This document shows positions 23,910-25,986 of a stretch of DNA of 25,986 nucleotides, piece after piece (position 1 is the first letter of the stretch; every line of letters starts with the position of its first letter). Origin of the DNA: Burkholderiales bacterium (GTDB lineage Bacteria > Pseudomonadota > Gammaproteobacteria > Burkholderiales > JAEUOS01); assembly GCA_947456845.1 (NCBI GenBank), contig CANGUJ010000010.1, forward strand, positions 1-25,986, written 5' to 3'. A model generated the notes under the pieces. That model saw only the letters and a program-made list of their open reading frames with translations. It was not told the origin of the DNA and searched no databases. Both the position numbers and the translations under genes were made by a program.

Positions 23910-24433
23910 AGAGCCCGCAATGGATGCGTGACCCCACGCCAGAAACCGCGCCGCTCAAGCGTGCGCGCCTGGCGCCGCCGCCCTCGCTGGAAGGGCGCAC
24001 GGTCGGGCTGTTCGACATCGGCAAGACCCGCACCAAGGAGTTTCTCGACCGCGTCGAGTTTCGCCTGCGCGAGCGCAACATCCGCACCTACCGCTGCGGC
24101 AAGCCCACCAACGCCAAGGTCGCCACGCCGGAAAACCTGCAAAAGATCGCCGAGGAAGTCGATGTCGTCCTCATCGGGCTTTCCGACTGAGGGTCCTGCA
24201 CGTCGTGCAGTTTGCACGACCTCATGAACCTGGACTCCCGCGGTATTCCCGGGGTGTCGGTGGTGACGACCGGCTTTACCGACGCGGTCGCGGCGCAGTC
24301 GCAGGCGCTCGGTTTCGAGCCGGCCATCGTCTGGACGCCGCATCCCATCCAGAACCGCACGCCCGACGAGCTCGATGCGATCGCCGATGCGGCCATCGCA
24401 TCGGCCCTGGCGCTGCTGGTATCCACGCCCTGA
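23906..24433 (+). CDS. UGSC-family selenoprotein, selenocysteine encoded by in-frame TGA at 24188-24190
   Basis: A predicted 175-residue selenoprotein. Reading from ATG 23906, residues 1-94 end in V-D-V-V-L-I-G-L-S-D; the next codon is TGA (residue 95, predicted selenocysteine). The same frame then continues G-S-C-T-S-C-S-L-H-D-L and on through G-I-P-G-V-S-V-V-T-T, F-T-D-A-V-A-A-Q-S-Q-A-L-G and W-T-P-H-P-I-Q to a TGA at 24431-24433. The U-G-S-C-T-S-C-S-x-H-D core is the defining signature of the UGSC (seleno)protein family, and sequence on both sides of the TGA fits that family. A SECIS-like hairpin follows the codon directly. The start overlaps the upstream stop (ATGA), with a CAAGGAG site before it. 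The biochemical function of the family is not established; a redox role is inferred from Sec, nearby Cys98/Cys101 and the thioredoxin-fold partner. If the TGA were a real stop the product would be 94 residues and lack the conserved core. Confidence 0.9.
24188..24221 (+). promoter_or_regulatory. Candidate bacterial SECIS element directing selenocysteine insertion
   Basis: Right after the TGA, GTCGTGCA (24202-24209) and TGCACGAC (24213-24220) form a perfect 8-bp stem with a GTT apical loop. The loop starts with G and lies 19 nt after the TGA, inside the 16-37 nt window and G-in-loop rule used for bacterial SECIS elements. A competing fold pairs CTGCAC (24196-24201) with GTGCAG (24205-24210), and a longer stem can pair 24192-24200 with 24213-24221 with one mismatch. 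Which fold SelB recognises needs structure prediction or testing. Confidence 0.72.
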
Positions 24434-24437
24434 AGCA

Positions 24438-24464
24438 ACAGGCCCGGTGTACCACCGGGCCTGT
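24438..24464. terminator. Bidirectional hairpin between convergent genes
   Basis: ACAGGCCCGGTG and CACCGGGCCTGT are perfect 12-bp arms around a TAC loop, located between the selenoprotein stop (24433) and the stop of the convergent helicase gene (24472). There is no strong T-run on either side, but position and stability suit a shared terminator. Confidence 0.7.
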
Positions 24465-24469
24465 CCGAC

Positions 24470-25986
24470 CTATCCGTCCAGCAGCAACTCGCGCAGCACC
24501 GCGGCCGAAATCGGCGCCGCGTCGTCCTGCCCTTCGAGAATGCCGTCGGCCAGGCTGCGCTTGTCCTGGTGCAGTTCGACGATGCGCTCCTCGATGGAGC
24601 CCGCGGTCACCAGCCGGTACACCGTCACCGGACGTTCCTGGCCGATGCGATGCGCCCGTCCCATGGCCTGGTCTTCCGCCGCCGGGTTCCACCACGGGTC
24701 GACGATGATCACGTAGTCGGCCGCCGTGAGGTTCAGCCCGAAGCCGCCGGCCTTCAGGCTGATGAGGAACACCTCCCCCTCGCCGCGCTGGAACGCCTGC
24801 ACGCGCCGCGAGCGTTCGGCGGCCGGGGTGGAGCCATCGAGATGCTGGTAGGCGATGCCGCAACCGTCGAGGCGCTCGGCCAGAAGTGCAAGAAAGCCCG
24901 TGAACTGGCTGAATACCAGCGCCTTGTGCTGGCCGTCGACCAATTCGCGCACGATCTGCTCGAAGGCCTGCGCCTTGGCGCCGACGATGCCGAGTTCCGG
25001 CGCCACCAGCCGCGGGTCGCACGCCGCGCGGCGCAGCCGCGTGAGCTCGGCCAGCACATGCAACGAAGACGCCTCGCCTTCCTCGGCGTCGAGTTTGTGC
25101 ACACGTTCGGTCGCGCTTTGCCGCAGCGCTTCGAGGAAATGGCGCTCCTCGTCCGAGGGCTCCACGCGGTGAATGATCTCGGTGCGCGGCGGCAGGTCAT
25201 GCAGCACCTGCGCCTTGGTCCGCCGCAGGAGAAAGGGCGACACCAGGCGGCGCAGCCGTTGCCGCACCGTGATGTCGCGGTCCTTTTCGATCGGACCGGT
25301 GAAGCGCTCGTTGAACTGGCTGGCCGTGCCGAGAAAGCCCGGGTTGATCAGGTGCATGATCGACCACAGGTCGGCCAGGCGGTTCTCCACCGGTGTGCCG
25401 GTCAAGGCCAGGCGGAAGCCCGCGTCGATGCCGGCTACCGCGCGTGCGCGCTGGGTGGCGGCGTTCTTGAGCGCCTGCGCCTCGTCCATCACCAGGGTAC
25501 CCCAGGGTCGGCTGGCAAGGGCCGCGTCCGTGCCGTGGGCGAGCGAGTAGGCGGCCACCACCACGTCCAGCCGGCCGCAGCGGGCGACCAGCGCGGTGCG
25601 CGCGCCTTCATCGTGCTGGCCGTACAGGTACGCGTTGAGGCCGGGCGCGAAGCGGGCGATTTCTTCCATCCAGTTGCCGCACACCGAGGTGGGTGCCAGC
25701 ACCAGGGCGGGCCCCTCGCCTGCGCGGCGCAGCAGCAGCGCGATGGTCTGTACGGTCTTGCCCAGCCCCATGTCGTCGGCCAGGCAGGCGCCCAGGCCGG
25801 CGTGTGCCAGCCGCGCCATCCAGGCGAAACCCTCCTGCTGGTAGGTGCGCAGCTCGGTGTGCAGGCCTTCGGCCTGCGGATCGAGTGTGGCCGCGGCCGC
25901 CAGGGCGGCGACGCGCTTTTTCCAGGGGTCGTCGCCGGCGACCTGCGCGCCAGCGAGCGAGGCGTCGAGCCAGGCGGCGGCGGCCC
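24470..25986 (-). CDS. SNF2-family DEAD/DEAH-like helicase, N-terminus beyond window edge
   Basis: The C-terminal 500 or so residues of an SNF2/Rad54-type ATP-dependent DNA translocase, of the HepA/RapA-like bacterial class. The frame stays open to the right edge, and residues before the first internal Met (L-R-T-Y-Q-Q-E-G-F-A-W) are the conserved Q-motif region, so the gene is truncated by the window, not by mutation. Motif I is D-D-M-G-L-G-K-T, motif II L-V-M-D-E-A-Q-A-L-K-N, motif III L-T-G-T-P-V-E-N-R. The second RecA lobe has A-L-V-F-S-Q-F-T, L-K-A-G-G-F-G-L-N-L-T and motif VI Q-A-M-G-R-A-H-R-I-G-Q. It probably remodels protein-DNA or RNA polymerase complexes. It is convergent with the selenoprotein gene and seems functionally unrelated. 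Confidence 0.95.
   Translation of the reverse strand, partial: AAAAWLDASLAGAQVAGDDPWKKRVAALAAAATLDPQAEGLHTELRTYQQEGFAWMARLAHAGLGACLADDMGLGKTVQTIALLLRRAGEGPALVLAPTSVCGNWMEEIARFAPGLNAYLYGQHDEGARTALVARCGRLDVVVAAYSLAHGTDAALASRPWGTLVMDEAQALKNAATQRARAVAGIDAGFRLALTGTPVENRLADLWSIMHLINPGFLGTASQFNERFTGPIEKDRDITVRQRLRRLVSPFLLRRTKAQVLHDLPPRTEIIHRVEPSDEERHFLEALRQSATERVHKLDAEEGEASSLHVLAELTRLRRAACDPRLVAPELGIVGAKAQAFEQIVRELVDGQHKALVFSQFTGFLALLAERLDGCGIAYQHLDGSTPAAERSRRVQAFQRGEGEVFLISLKAGGFGLNLTAADYVIIVDPWWNPAAEDQAMGRAHRIGQERPVTVYRLVTAGSIEERIVELHQDKRSLADGILEGQDDAAPISAAVLRELLLDG

Noticed and set aside
24188..24190. TGA as an ordinary stop or a pseudogene-type nonsense mutation
   Set aside because: The residue position is exactly the Sec/Cys site of the UGSC motif, the downstream frame is intact with family-like sequence to a normal stop, and a SECIS-like hairpin follows. 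A random nonsense mutation would not be expected at this codon.
24212..24433. Separate small gene starting downstream of the TGA
   Set aside because: It lacks an ATG or ribosome site at its beginning and is in the same frame as the upstream gene. It reads as the C-terminal half of the selenoprotein.

Overview
The window is high-GC chromosomal DNA from a proteobacterium, most likely a betaproteobacterium. The reasons are a complete atpIBEFHAGDC operon with proteobacterial subunit signatures, two orphan Bug/TctC-type periplasmic binding proteins (a family greatly expanded in Burkholderiales and Rhodocyclales), and an AttH-type lipocalin-like protein encoded behind an FtsX-type ABC transporter. 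The genus cannot be fixed from the sequence alone.

Layout. (1) 1-4761: a co-directional accessory cluster of a MarR regulator (cut by the left edge), a Rieske ferredoxin, an M29/NicX-like metalloenzyme, a Bug binding protein, a citrate synthase/citryl-CoA lyase-like protein and a fumarylacetoacetate hydrolase-family protein. It looks like uptake and catabolism of an unidentified organic acid or ring compound. (2) 4820-5224: a HIT-family protein on the minus strand. (3) 5225-5708: a non-coding control region with a strong sigma70-type promoter, a perfect DnaA box, a GC-rich hairpin and a leader hairpin. (4) 5709-12836: the F1Fo ATP synthase operon, closed by a classical intrinsic terminator. 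(5) 12974-17387: an ABC ATPase, a large fused FtsX-type permease and an AttH-like protein, apparently one operon. (6) 17388-18031: about 640 bp with no convincing gene. (7) 18032-21214: a TPP-dependent dehydrogenase E1 alpha/beta pair, a small cupin and a NIPSNAP-family protein. (8) 21259-22278: a second Bug protein on the minus strand. (9) 22476-24433: a two-gene operon described below. (10) 24470 to the right edge: an SNF2-family helicase on the minus strand, truncated by the edge.

The most notable content is the two-gene operon at 22476-24433. Its second gene reads through an in-frame TGA at 24188-24190. The surrounding residues are G-L-S-D-[TGA]-G-S-C-T-S-C, the diagnostic motif of the UGSC family of (seleno)proteins. 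The frame then stays open with family-like sequence to a TGA at 24431-24433. A stem-loop with a G-first apical loop lies directly downstream of the TGA, at bacterial SECIS distance. The gene is therefore very probably a 175-residue selenoprotein that conventional gene calling would cut to 94 residues. It is translationally coupled (ATGA overlap) to a protein with an N-terminal thioredoxin-like CPTC domain fused to a conserved domain of unknown function, which suggests a thiol/selenol redox pair. The selenocysteine machinery (selA, selB, selC, selD) is not in the window, so this prediction depends on it being elsewhere in the genome.
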